Assembly: GCA_964385195.1 (NCBI GenBank)
Contig: CAYLOC010000165.1
Location: 1-7,122, forward strand
Length of the DNA: 7,122 bases
Origin: CAYLOC01 sp964385195
GTDB lineage: Bacteria > Actinomycetota > Actinomycetes > Propionibacteriales > Nocardioidaceae
Direction of reading: 5' to 3'
Below, piece after piece: positions 1 through 5,873 of the stretch (the first letter of the stretch is position 1; every line of letters begins with the position of its first letter). The position numbers and the translations under genes were made by a program. Below the pieces are notes generated by a model, which was given only the letters and a program-made list of their open reading frames with translations, was not told where the DNA came from and ran no database searches.

Positions 1-57
1 GCCGAATGGTCACCTTTTCTCGCCCGAGTGGGCACGTCCTCTCGGCCGGAGCGTCAC

Positions 58-414
58 GTGATCGGGGCGAACCCGGGCATCGGCCTCGTGGTCCTGGCGC
101 TGCTCGTGCTCCGCCAGGTCCGCCCTCGACCCGCATTCCGGCGGCGCCGGCCGATCGTGACCACGGTCATCTTCGTCGCTGGCGTCCTGCAACTCGCCGG
201 GTTCACCCACCACCACGGTCTCGACGCGTGGGATATCGCCGCCGTGGGAGCAAGTGTTCTGTTGGCCGCGGCCATGGGCGCGGTGCGCGCTGCGACGGTG
301 CATCTTTGGGTCGAGCAGGAGCTCGCCGTCAGCCTCGGCAGCCAGCGGTACGTCGTGTGGCAGCGTTCCCGGCATTCGACGCCACTCGACCACCGCGAAC
401 CGGCCACGCGGTAG
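58..414 (+). CDS. Small membrane protein, DUF1453-like, possibly C-terminally truncated
   Basis: A 118-residue protein if it starts at the GTG at 58, which has GGAG at 48-51 and a 6-nt spacer. The frame is open to the left edge, so the GTG at 28 or a start outside the window cannot be excluded, but the extra residues are polar and unlike a membrane-protein N-terminus. Three hydrophobic segments are visible, at about residues 7-21, 33-50 and 58-80. The third runs into GAVRAATVHLW, which resembles the 'G..RG.t.rlW' end of a helix in actinobacterial DUF1453 proteins. That family normally continues with further helices, whereas here the last 30 or so residues are polar and low in family character, ending just before the PadR operator. 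It may be a degraded or shortened copy, or a genuinely short protein. The function is unknown. The family assignment is from memory of sequence style and is weak. Confidence 0.5.
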   Translation: MIGANPGIGLVVLALLVLRQVRPRPAFRRRRPIVTTVIFVAGVLQLAGFTHHHGLDAWDIAAVGASVLLAAAMGAVRAATVHLWVEQELAVSLGSQRYVVWQRSRHSTPLDHREPATR

Positions 415-415
415 A

Positions 416-428
416 TTCCACTGTGGAA
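416..428. promoter_or_regulatory. Operator 1: TTCCAC-T-GTGGAA inverted repeat upstream of the PadR gene
   Basis: A perfect 6-bp inverted repeat around one central T. It starts two bases after the preceding stop codon and ends 25 bp before the PadR GTG start. A weak -10-like TAGATT (412-417) overlaps its left edge, with no convincing -35. The same sequence, with one arm position changed, occurs twice before the membrane-protein gene at 1930. This placement fits autorepression by the PadR protein. The repeat is seen directly. The binding protein is inferred. Confidence 0.72.
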
Positions 429-453
429 CATCGCCGTACCCCGGGAGGTTGCT

Positions 454-987
454 GTGACCGAACGACCCGTCAACGCCACCGTCGGTTCGCTCCTCGGCTT
501 CCTCCACGACGGGCCGCAGTCAGGGTGGGACCTGGTGCACACCGCTGAACGGGTCATCGGCAACTTCTGGAGCCTGACCCGGAGCCAGGTCTACCGCGAG
601 CTTTCGTCGATGGCCGGCCGCGGACTCGTCGAGGTCGCGGAGACCGGGCCGCGGGACCGTCGGGTGTACCGGCTGACCTCCGCCGGGCGGCGGGCGTTCC
701 GGGACTGGCTGTCCACCGAGCCAAGGGCGGAACAGATCCGCTACCCCCTGCTGCTGACGCTGGCGTTCAGCCGGCACCTTCCCCCGGATCGCCTGGCGGA
801 CTTCCTCGCCGTACACCGGGACACCCATGCGCGGCGCCTCCGGGACTACCGCGCTGAACAGCGGCAGGCCCGGGCGGCCGGGGCCGACGGCTGGGACACC
901 GCCACGCTGGACTTCGGGATCCGCTACGAGAAGGCCGTGCTGTCCTGGTTCGACCACCTGCCTGACCCACACGAAGGAACGCCGTAG
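454..987 (+). CDS. PadR-family transcriptional regulator
   Basis: A 177-residue DNA-binding regulator. Residues 9-30 (TVGSLLGFLHDGPQSGWDL) give the first helices of the PadR winged helix. Residues 38-50 (FWSLTRSQVYREL) form the recognition helix with the family's typical W/S...Q.Y.EL pattern. Residues 58-86 form the wing, including VYRLTSAGRRAFRDWL. Residues 94-168 are the helical C-terminal domain (Vir_act_alpha_C type) that usually dimerises and can bind a small ligand. The GTG start has GGGAGG at 443-448 with a 5-nt spacer. The protein has no membrane or signal segment, so it acts in the cytosol. PadR proteins are mostly repressors that control their own gene and a neighbouring membrane or efflux gene. 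The operator before this gene is repeated before the membrane-protein gene at 1930, which is the best indication of its target. The ligand cannot be told. Confidence 0.93.
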   Translation: MTERPVNATVGSLLGFLHDGPQSGWDLVHTAERVIGNFWSLTRSQVYRELSSMAGRGLVEVAETGPRDRRVYRLTSAGRRAFRDWLSTEPRAEQIRYPLLLTLAFSRHLPPDRLADFLAVHRDTHARRLRDYRAEQRQARAAGADGWDTATLDFGIRYEKAVLSWFDHLPDPHEGTP

Positions 988-1103
988 CCGAGCAACCACC
1001 AGCAGGCACGGGCGTGAGCCGCGTCAGCGGCATGAGCGTGAGCGTCTCGCCCCGATCCCAGGCGTGGCTGCCCGCCCAGAGGTGGCGACCGGGAGGCCTT
1101 ATT

Positions 1104-1736
1104 GTGCAGCAGATGGGACCGCAATTCGGCGAGGACAGGCTGAACACGTCCGAGCGCACCAGGATCGCGTCGTACCTCGATGCCGGCACCAGCACGCCCG
1201 AACACGCAGACCTGATTTTCGTCCCCGGGACTCGCCTTCCAACTCCAGCCAGAATCGCCGCGCAGTTGATGGCACAGGGCGTCGCTTCACTGGTGGTGGT
1301 GACCGGAGGGGTCAACCAGATCACCCACACCAACGAAGCCACTGCGCTGCGTGCCGAACTGCTCACCTGCGGAGTTGAACCTGAGCAGATTATCGTCGAG
1401 GACACCTCCGCCAATACGTTGGAAAACGTCGTCCGGGCATGGCCACTTGTCGTGGATCGGATCGGGGCTCAGCCACTCAACCGGGTCCTGGCGGTGTGTA
1501 AGTGGATGCACTCACGGCGGGTCCTCATGACCCTGAGGGCACAGTTCCCGCCCGGCATCCACTACTACGCACACACGTATGCACCAGAAGGAATCAGTCG
1601 GGAGGCGTGGTGCCGAGGACAAGCGCCAACCTCGCGGACCGCGAACGTCCTCAGCAACTGGGCCAGCATCCCCACGTACCTCGCACGCGGCGACATCGCC
1701 GAAGTTGTCCCGGGCGGCGACGGGAGTTGGGTGTGA
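1104..1736 (+). CDS. DUF218 / YdcF-ElyC-SanA-like protein
   Basis: A 210-residue protein of the DUF218 family. Its order of motifs is typical: DLIFVPGTR (36-43), LVVVTGG (63-69), a glutamate in NEAT (78) followed by a helix, GVEPEQIIVEDTSANTLEN (90-108), and KWMHSRRVLMTL (133-143), which takes the place of the usual serine/histidine/arginine loop. The frame is open upstream to a GTG at 1014. The GTG at 1104 is preferred because GGGAGG (1091-1096) lies 7 nt before it and the 30 upstream residues look like noise. It has no signal peptide or membrane helix, unlike ElyC and SanA, so it resembles cytosolic YdcF. The biochemical role of the family is poorly defined: SAM binding has been reported for E. 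coli YdcF, and envelope roles are known for the membrane-bound members. It lies 116 bp after the PadR gene on the same strand and could share its transcript. The link to that regulator is positional only. Confidence 0.85.
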   Translation: MQQMGPQFGEDRLNTSERTRIASYLDAGTSTPEHADLIFVPGTRLPTPARIAAQLMAQGVASLVVVTGGVNQITHTNEATALRAELLTCGVEPEQIIVEDTSANTLENVVRAWPLVVDRIGAQPLNRVLAVCKWMHSRRVLMTLRAQFPPGIHYYAHTYAPEGISREAWCRGQAPTSRTANVLSNWASIPTYLARGDIAEVVPGGDGSWV

Positions 1737-1771
1737 TAGGCGCACCGGGAACCATCACCAACTGAGGACGG

Positions 1772-1842
1772 AATCGTCCACGTGGACGCTTGTGACCACG
1801 CACCCGGAGCACGAGTCGTCACGAGGGTGCACGTGGACGATT
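1772..1842. repeat. Large imperfect hairpin with two CACGTGGAC blocks
   Basis: The arms 1772-1787 and 1827-1842 pair at 15 of 16 positions; the one mismatch is G1785 against G1829. After a 2-nt internal loop, 1790-1796 pairs with 1818-1824, including one G-T wobble, leaving a 21-nt loop. The left arm contains a perfect 14-bp palindrome, CGTCCACGTGGACG (1775-1788). CACGTGGACGCTTGTG (1779-1794) is also repeated directly as CACGTGGACGATTGTG (1830-1845), 51 bp away. It begins 35 bp after the DUF218 stop and ends 24 bp before operator 2. It has no T-tract, so it is a poor intrinsic terminator on its own. The GTCCAC/GTGGAC arms resemble those of the PadR-type operators without the central base. It could be a pair of regulator sites, an mRNA structure or both. 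Confidence 0.65.
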
Positions 1843-1866
1843 GTGGCCGAAGCCGTCGCCCTTGCA

Positions 1867-1879
1867 TTCCACAGTGGAC
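1867..1879. promoter_or_regulatory. Operator 2: TTCCAC-A-GTGGAC, over the -35 box
   Basis: The same inverted repeat as before the PadR gene, with the last base changed to C. Its right half covers most of the -35 element TGGACG (1875-1880) of the promoter for the gene at 1930. Its centre (1873) is 35 bp from that of operator 3. A bound regulator here would block RNA polymerase at the -35. The repeat is seen directly. Binding is inferred. Confidence 0.7.
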
Positions 1880-1903
1880 GGTGTTGTACTGGACCCCTAT
1901 AGT
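1875..1903 (+). promoter_or_regulatory. Sigma-70-type promoter for the membrane protein/permease pair
   Basis: The -35 TGGACG (1875-1880, four of six consensus bases), a 17-bp spacer and the -10 TATAGT (1898-1903, five of six) form the best promoter in the left half of the window. The predicted transcript would begin near 1910, about 20 nt before the ATG at 1930, with the strong ribosome site AAAGGGGAG at 1916-1924. Operators 2 and 3 overlap the two boxes, as expected of a repressed promoter. Confidence 0.65.
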
Positions 1904-1914
1904 CCACAGTGGAA
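1902..1914. promoter_or_regulatory. Operator 3: GTCCAC-A-GTGGAA, over the -10 box and start point
   Basis: The third copy of the inverted repeat, here with the first base changed. It begins inside the -10 TATAGT and covers the likely transcription start. Operators 2 and 3 are near mirror images: the imperfect base of each faces the other site across the promoter. The site ends two bases before the ribosome site for the gene at 1930. Confidence 0.7.
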
Positions 1915-1929
1915 TAAAGGGGAGTCTTC

Positions 1930-2415
1930 ATGTGGCACACCATCCTGATCAGCGTCCACGCGGCGGCAGGCGGCATCGCCTTCCTCGTCGGCCTTCAAGC
2001 GATGCATAGACCGGGCAGCTTGTTGCGGACATTCACCGGTGCGGTCACGGTGACAGCACTGGCCGTCACGGCAGCGATCGCTGTGACGTGGGCATCCCTG
2101 GGCGCCGCCTCGCGCATCGTGTTCGTCGCCTTCGTCGTCCTCGCCGGCTACATGGTCTGGCGTGCGGTCGCGGCCACGCGGATCCTCCGGAACCGCACCG
2201 ACCATGCGCCGGAGCGCTACTACGACCTGCTCGGCTTCGACCTGGTCGCGCTCTTCGACGCGTTCGTGGTGATCGCCCTGCTGGACCTCGGCGCACCCAC
2301 CTGGGCACTGGTCCTCACCGGCGTCGGCATCGCCGTACTGGGGCACTTCACCCTGTTGCGGTTGGCTGCCCTGCGTACGGACAACTCCGCGGAGAGGCGG
2401 CCTATTCGCACCTGA
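1930..2415 (+). CDS. Five-helix membrane protein, DUF2306-like
   Basis: A 161-residue integral membrane protein. The start is secure: ATG with AAAGGGGAG ending 5 nt upstream. Hydrophobic segments lie at about residues 3-22, 35-55, 60-82, 102-119 and 123-145. The opening, with a histidine (HAAAGGIAFLVGL, 10-22) followed by a charged loop and a G in the next helix, is in the style of DUF2306 predicted membrane proteins, but the match is not certain. Helix 4 carries three aspartates (104, 110, 119), unusual for a small lipid-buried segment and possibly involved in ion or ligand handling. The gene sits directly behind the double-operator promoter and is followed after 23 bp by the DMT permease gene, so the two probably form one PadR-controlled transcript. 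The function is unknown. Confidence 0.85.
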   Translation: MWHTILISVHAAAGGIAFLVGLQAMHRPGSLLRTFTGAVTVTALAVTAAIAVTWASLGAASRIVFVAFVVLAGYMVWRAVAATRILRNRTDHAPERYYDLLGFDLVALFDAFVVIALLDLGAPTWALVLTGVGIAVLGHFTLLRLAALRTDNSAERRPIRT

Positions 2416-2438
2416 GAACGCAACCGTAGGGTGGGACG

Positions 2439-3335
2439 GTGTCGGTGTCCGTCCCCCGGGGTGCGCTGCCCACGATCGCCCTCCTGGGGGTCACCGCGTC
2501 ATGGGGATCGACATTCTTCCTGATCAAGGACCTGCTGCGGCAGGTCTCGGTGCTGGACTTCCTCTCGGTGCGGTTCGCGATCGCTGCGGTCGCCTTGATC
2601 TGTCTGGCGCCGCGCGCGCTGCGCCGACTCTCCCGGTCCGACGTTGTCCACGGCGTCGTCCTCGGCCTGGTGTACGGCGCCGCGCAGGTACTACAGACCC
2701 TCGGGCTGGCACACACCCCCGCGAGTGTCTCCGGCTTCGTGACCGGGATGTACGTCGTGCTCACCCCGATCCTCGCCGCGGTGCTGTTGCGGCAGCGGGT
2801 CGGCGGCGTGGTGTGGCTCGCGGTCGCGCTGTCGGCCTCGGGGCTGGGGGTGCTCTCGCTGCACGGGTTCGAGGTGTCCGGGGGTGTGCTGTTGATCTTC
2901 TGCTCCGCGATCCTCTACGCCCTGCACATCGTCGGCCTGGGCCAGTGGTCGTCACCTGAAAGTGCGGTCGGTCTTGCCGCCGTGCAGATGGTCGTCATCG
3001 CGATCGTGTGTACGGCGGCCGGTGCGCCGAACGGTATCGGCCTCCCCAGTACGGGAGGCGGTTGGCTATCGCTGGTCTACATGGCGATCGTCGCCGCCGC
3101 GCTGGCGATGTTGGCGCAGACGTGGGCGCAGGCGCACATCTCCGCCACACGTGCCGCGATCATCATGACGATGGAGCCGGTCTTCGCCGCGTTCTTCGCG
3201 GTGCTGTTCGGCGGCGAGGCGGCAACCGTGCGGATGATGGTCGGCGGTGGGCTCGTGCTGCTGGCCATGTACCTCGTGGAGCTGATGCCTCGACGCCACC
3301 GGCCGGAGGCGGACGTGACCCATATCGCGGTGTGA
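2439..3335 (+). CDS. DMT-superfamily (EamA) transporter
   Basis: A 298-residue permease with about ten membrane helices in two EamA repeats (about 14-139 and 150-281), the usual length for the family. Signature points are WGSTFFLIKD (22-31) in helix 1, VRFAIAA (45-51), the GLAHTPASVSGFVTGMYVVLTP stretch (89-110) and TMEPVFAAFFAVLFGGE (244-260) in the second repeat. Such inner-membrane carriers export or exchange amino acids, metabolites or drugs. The substrate cannot be read from sequence. The GTG at 2439 has AGGGTGG at 2428-2434 just upstream; the GTG at 2445 is an alternative. The 23-bp gap to the preceding membrane-protein gene suggests co-transcription. Efflux permeases are frequent PadR targets, which fits the operators upstream of the pair. 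The C-terminal tail is short, polar and cytosolic. Confidence 0.93.
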   Translation: MSVSVPRGALPTIALLGVTASWGSTFFLIKDLLRQVSVLDFLSVRFAIAAVALICLAPRALRRLSRSDVVHGVVLGLVYGAAQVLQTLGLAHTPASVSGFVTGMYVVLTPILAAVLLRQRVGGVVWLAVALSASGLGVLSLHGFEVSGGVLLIFCSAILYALHIVGLGQWSSPESAVGLAAVQMVVIAIVCTAAGAPNGIGLPSTGGGWLSLVYMAIVAAALAMLAQTWAQAHISATRAAIIMTMEPVFAAFFAVLFGGEAATVRMMVGGGLVLLAMYLVELMPRRHRPEADVTHIAV

Positions 3336-3353
3336 CGGGCGCGTTCGGCGTAC

Positions 3354-3399
3354 AACGTCCTGCGGGGCGCGCGTCAGGGCGCGCGGGGTGCAGGACGTT
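3354..3399. terminator. Bidirectional hairpin between convergent genes
   Basis: AACGTCCTGC (3354-3363) pairs perfectly with GCAGGACGTT (3390-3399). Inside it, GCGCGC (3367-3372) pairs with GCGCGC (3379-3384) around the loop GTCAGG, after a small G-rich internal loop. It lies 18 bp after the permease stop, and its right arm reaches the TAA stop of the threonine aldolase gene (3398-3400). The symmetric stem can act on both transcripts. There is no T-tract, as is common for actinobacterial terminators. Confidence 0.75.
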
Positions 3400-4411
3400 A
3401 GTGGGGGTGGGGGGCGGCGGCGCGGGCGATCACCTCGGCAGCACGCTTGGCGTCCTCCGCGCTGACGTCGAGGTGGGTGACCGCACGGACGAGTCCCGGG
3501 CCGACGGCGGACACGAGTACGCCGTCCTCCCGGCACCGCGCCACCAGGCCCGCCGCGTCCGCAGCGGGGAAGACCACGATGTTGGTGTCGACGCCGTCCG
3601 GGTCCAGCCCCGCGGCCTCGGCGATCACGGTCGCGTTGGCGTGGTCATCGGCGAGCCGGTCGAGGTGGTGGTCCAGGGCATACAACCCCGCGGCGGCGAG
3701 TACGCCGGCCTGTCGCCACCCGCCGCCCAGCCGTTTCCGCCACACCCGCGCCTCGGCGACCTGGTCGGCCGAGCCGAGCATCAGCGAGCCGACGGGCGCG
3801 CCGAGTCCTTTGGAGAGGCAGACCCCCATCGTGTCCGCGACGTCCGCGCCCAGCGCGCGCAACGGCGTACCGGTCGCGACGTGGGTGTTCCAGATCCGGG
3901 CACCGTCCACGTGCACCGCGAACCCCTCCCGGTCCGCGAGCGAGCGCAGTTCCCGCAGCCGGTCCAGCGGCTGGATGCTTCCGCCGGCGAAGTTGTGGGT
4001 GTTCTCCACCGAGACCGCAGCGGTCTTGACGAAGAACGGGCCCAGGTCCGGCGCCAGCATCGACTCCACCGCGGACAGGTCGACGTACCCGCGCGGGTCG
4101 CTCCAGGTCCGCATCGTCAGACCCGTCCATGCGCCGTGAGCGCCGAGCTCGGCCCGCGCGATGTGCGCCTGTGCCTCACACAGCACCTCTTCACCGACTC
4201 CGACCAGGGCCCGTACGCCGAGCAGGTTGGCCATCGATCCGGTGACGGTGAACAGCGCCGCCTCGAAGCCCATCACGTCAGCGACCCGCTCCTCCAACGC
4301 GCGCACCGTCGGATCCTCGCCGTAGACGTCGTCGCCGACCTCTGCCGCCGCCATGGCACGACGCATGCCGTCGGTCGGTGCGGTCACGGTGTCGCTGCGC
4401 AGGTCGATCAT
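3398..4411 (-). CDS. ltaE: Low-specificity L-threonine aldolase
   Basis: A 337-residue PLP enzyme that cleaves L-threonine or allo-threonine to glycine and acetaldehyde in the cytosol. It matches E. coli LtaE along its whole length: MIDLRSDTVT.P at the N-terminus, GDDVYGEDPTV (26-36), the glycine/serine phosphate site VTGSMANL (56-63), the His at 83 (QAHI), SVENTHN (134-140), HVDGARIWN (167-175, with the Asp and Arg that hold PLP), CLSKGLGAPVGSLMLG (198-213, Schiff-base Lys201), GGGWRQAG (229-236) and VRAVTHLDVS (308-317). The length is normal and nothing is missing. The ATG overlaps the stop of the upstream DAHP synthase gene as ATGA, so translation is likely coupled and the two genes share a transcript. 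Low-specificity enzymes also act on other beta-hydroxy-amino acids, so the natural substrate may not be threonine alone. Confidence 0.95.
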   Translation of the reverse strand: MIDLRSDTVTAPTDGMRRAMAAAEVGDDVYGEDPTVRALEERVADVMGFEAALFTVTGSMANLLGVRALVGVGEEVLCEAQAHIARAELGAHGAWTGLTMRTWSDPRGYVDLSAVESMLAPDLGPFFVKTAAVSVENTHNFAGGSIQPLDRLRELRSLADREGFAVHVDGARIWNTHVATGTPLRALGADVADTMGVCLSKGLGAPVGSLMLGSADQVAEARVWRKRLGGGWRQAGVLAAAGLYALDHHLDRLADDHANATVIAEAAGLDPDGVDTNIVVFPAADAAGLVARCREDGVLVSAVGPGLVRAVTHLDVSAEDAKRAAEVIARAAAPHPH

Positions 4412-5751
4412 CTGCTGTGGCCCTCCCTCAGCATCTCCGCGACGAGGAACGCCAGCTCCAGGGACTGGGTCCGGTTCAGCCGCGGGTCACACACCGACTC
4501 GTAGTGGTCGCACAACCGGTCCTCGTCGAGCCGCTCGCCGCCACCGACGCATTCGGTGACGTCGCCGCCGGTGAGCTCCACGTGCAGTCCTCCGGGCCAG
4601 GTCCCGAGGCTGTGGTGAACCTCGAAGAAACCGCGCACCTCGTCGATCACGTCGTCGAAACTGCGGGTCTTGAAACCGGACGAGGTCTCGAACGTGTTGC
4701 CGTGCATCGGGTCGGTCACCCACGCGACCGCGCATCCGGCGGCGGTCACCTTCTCCACCAGCTCCGGCAGGACGTCGCGGATGCGCGCCGCGCCCATCCG
4801 GGTGATGAACGTCAGCCGGCCCGGGACGTTGTCGGGGTTGAGGCGTTCGGCCAGTGCGACCGCGTCGTCGGCGCTGGTGGTCGGCCCCAGCTTCACGCCG
4901 ACGGGGTTGTGGATCTGGGAGGCGAACTCCACGTGCGCCCCGTCGATCTGGCGGGTCCGCTCCCCCACCCACACGAAGTGCCCCGACACGTCGTACGGCG
5001 AGCCGGTGCGGGAGTCGACCCGCGTCATCGCGTGCTCGTACTCCAGGATGAGTGCCTCGTGGCTGGAGTGGAAGCTGACCTTGTGCAGCTCCTCGGACTC
5101 CGCGCCGATCGCCTTCATGAAGTTCAGGGCCCGGTCGATCTCCCCCGCCATCTTCTCGTAGACCGCACCGACGGGACTGGTGCGGACGAAGTCGGTGTTC
5201 CATGCGTGCATCTGCCGCAGGTCGGCGTACCCACCGTGCAGGAACGCACGGCAGAGGTTCAGCGTCGCCGCCGAGGAGTTGTAGACCTGCACCAGCCGTC
5301 TCGGGTCCGGGACCCGGCTCTGCGCGTCGAACGCGAACCCGTTGACCGCGTCCCCCCGGTACGCCGGCAGCTCCACTCCCGCGCGGGTCTCGGTCTCGGA
5401 GGAGCGTGGCTTGGCGTACTGGCCAGCGATCCGTCCGAGCTTGACCACGGGAACGGCCGCGGCGTAGGTGAGGACCACCGCCATCTGCAACAGCACCTGG
5501 AGCTTGGCGCGGACGTTGTCCGCGGTGACCCCGGCGAACGTCTCGGCGCAGTCGCCGCCCTGCAGCAGGAACGCCTTGCCCGCCGCCACCTGCCCGAGCT
5601 GGTTCCGCAGCTCGTCGCACTCGCCGGCGAACACCAGCGGTGGCAGCGTGCGTAGTGTCTCGACGGCACGATCGAGCTCGGCCCGGTCCGGCCACGGCGG
5701 CTGCTGGCGGGCGCCGAGGCCGTACAGGCGGTCCAGGGTCGGGATTGCCAC
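4408..5751 (-). CDS. aroG: Class II 3-deoxy-7-phosphoheptulonate (DAHP) synthase
   Basis: A 447-residue enzyme that joins PEP and erythrose 4-phosphate to form DAHP, opening the shikimate pathway. Aligned by eye with M. tuberculosis AroG it has the four metal ligands at a constant offset of 19: Cys68 (QGGDCAETF), His350 (DPMHGNT), Glu392 (HVELTG) and Asp422 (CDPRLN). The PEP contacts Arg107, Glu264, Lys287 and Arg318 are also present. Stretches such as LLQMAVVLTYAAAVPVVK and GHFVWVGERTRQIDGAH are typical of the actinobacterial primary enzyme. The N-terminus is shorter than in Mycobacterium, so the allosteric sites there may differ. The GTG at 5751 is chosen because MAIPTLDRLYGLGARQQPPWP resembles related starts and GAGGGG lies just upstream, although the spacing is tight. 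The GTG at 5814 and the TTG at 5793 are alternatives without a good ribosome site. The gene is the first of a pair with ltaE. Confidence 0.95.
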   Translation of the reverse strand: MAIPTLDRLYGLGARQQPPWPDRAELDRAVETLRTLPPLVFAGECDELRNQLGQVAAGKAFLLQGGDCAETFAGVTADNVRAKLQVLLQMAVVLTYAAAVPVVKLGRIAGQYAKPRSSETETRAGVELPAYRGDAVNGFAFDAQSRVPDPRRLVQVYNSSAATLNLCRAFLHGGYADLRQMHAWNTDFVRTSPVGAVYEKMAGEIDRALNFMKAIGAESEELHKVSFHSSHEALILEYEHAMTRVDSRTGSPYDVSGHFVWVGERTRQIDGAHVEFASQIHNPVGVKLGPTTSADDAVALAERLNPDNVPGRLTFITRMGAARIRDVLPELVEKVTAAGCAVAWVTDPMHGNTFETSSGFKTRSFDDVIDEVRGFFEVHHSLGTWPGGLHVELTGGDVTECVGGGERLDEDRLCDHYESVCDPRLNRTQSLELAFLVAEMLREGHSR

Positions 5752-5817
5752 GCCCCTCAGGGTACGGGGCCAGGCGCACCCGCGGCCGTGCAACCCCCAG
5801 GATGAGACGGGCACCGA

Positions 5818-5846
5818 TTGACGGTTCGACCGTACTGCGGTGCAAT
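5818..5846 (+). promoter_or_regulatory. Candidate promoter of the acyl-CoA synthetase gene
   Basis: TTGACG (5818-5823), a 17-bp spacer and TGCAAT (5841-5846) form a plausible sigma-70-type promoter, with a predicted start near 5853, some 20 nt before the ATG at 5874. A small inverted repeat, ACGGT-TCG-ACCGT (5821-5833), sits from the -35 into the spacer and could be an operator. The same region must also hold the promoter of the divergent DAHP synthase gene, for which no clear boxes were found. Confidence 0.45.
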
Positions 5847-5873
5847 CAAAGGGAGCCGATACCGGAGGTGCCC

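Noticed and set aside
1018..1031. GCCGC-GTCA-GCGGC hairpin after the PadR gene as a terminator
   Set aside because: The stem is only 5 bp with no T-tract, and such short GC stems are expected by chance at this base composition.
1014..1103. Upstream extension of the DUF218 gene to the GTG at 1014
   Set aside because: There is no ribosome site at 1014, the added 30 residues look random, and the GTG at 1104 has GGGAGG at good spacing.
3904..3915. GTCCACGTGCAC, similar to a block in the 1772-1842 hairpin
   Set aside because: It is the reverse complement of the codons for the conserved threonine aldolase motif VHVDGAR, so the match is explained by coding constraint.
3008..4504. Long + strand open frame (498 codons) opposite the threonine aldolase and the end of the permease
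   Set aside because: It overlaps two well-recognised genes, is rich in R, G, A and P with no domain pattern, and is the usual mirror frame of GC-biased codons.
4378..5655. Long + strand open frame (425 codons) opposite the DAHP synthase gene
   Set aside because: It is antisense to a complete conserved enzyme. Its valine- and histidine-rich composition reflects codon bias, and it has no recognisable motif or ribosome site.
4487..5845. Minus-strand open frame (452 codons) in another frame of the DAHP synthase gene
   Set aside because: It is an arginine-rich shadow frame. The overlapping frame has all catalytic residues of the family.
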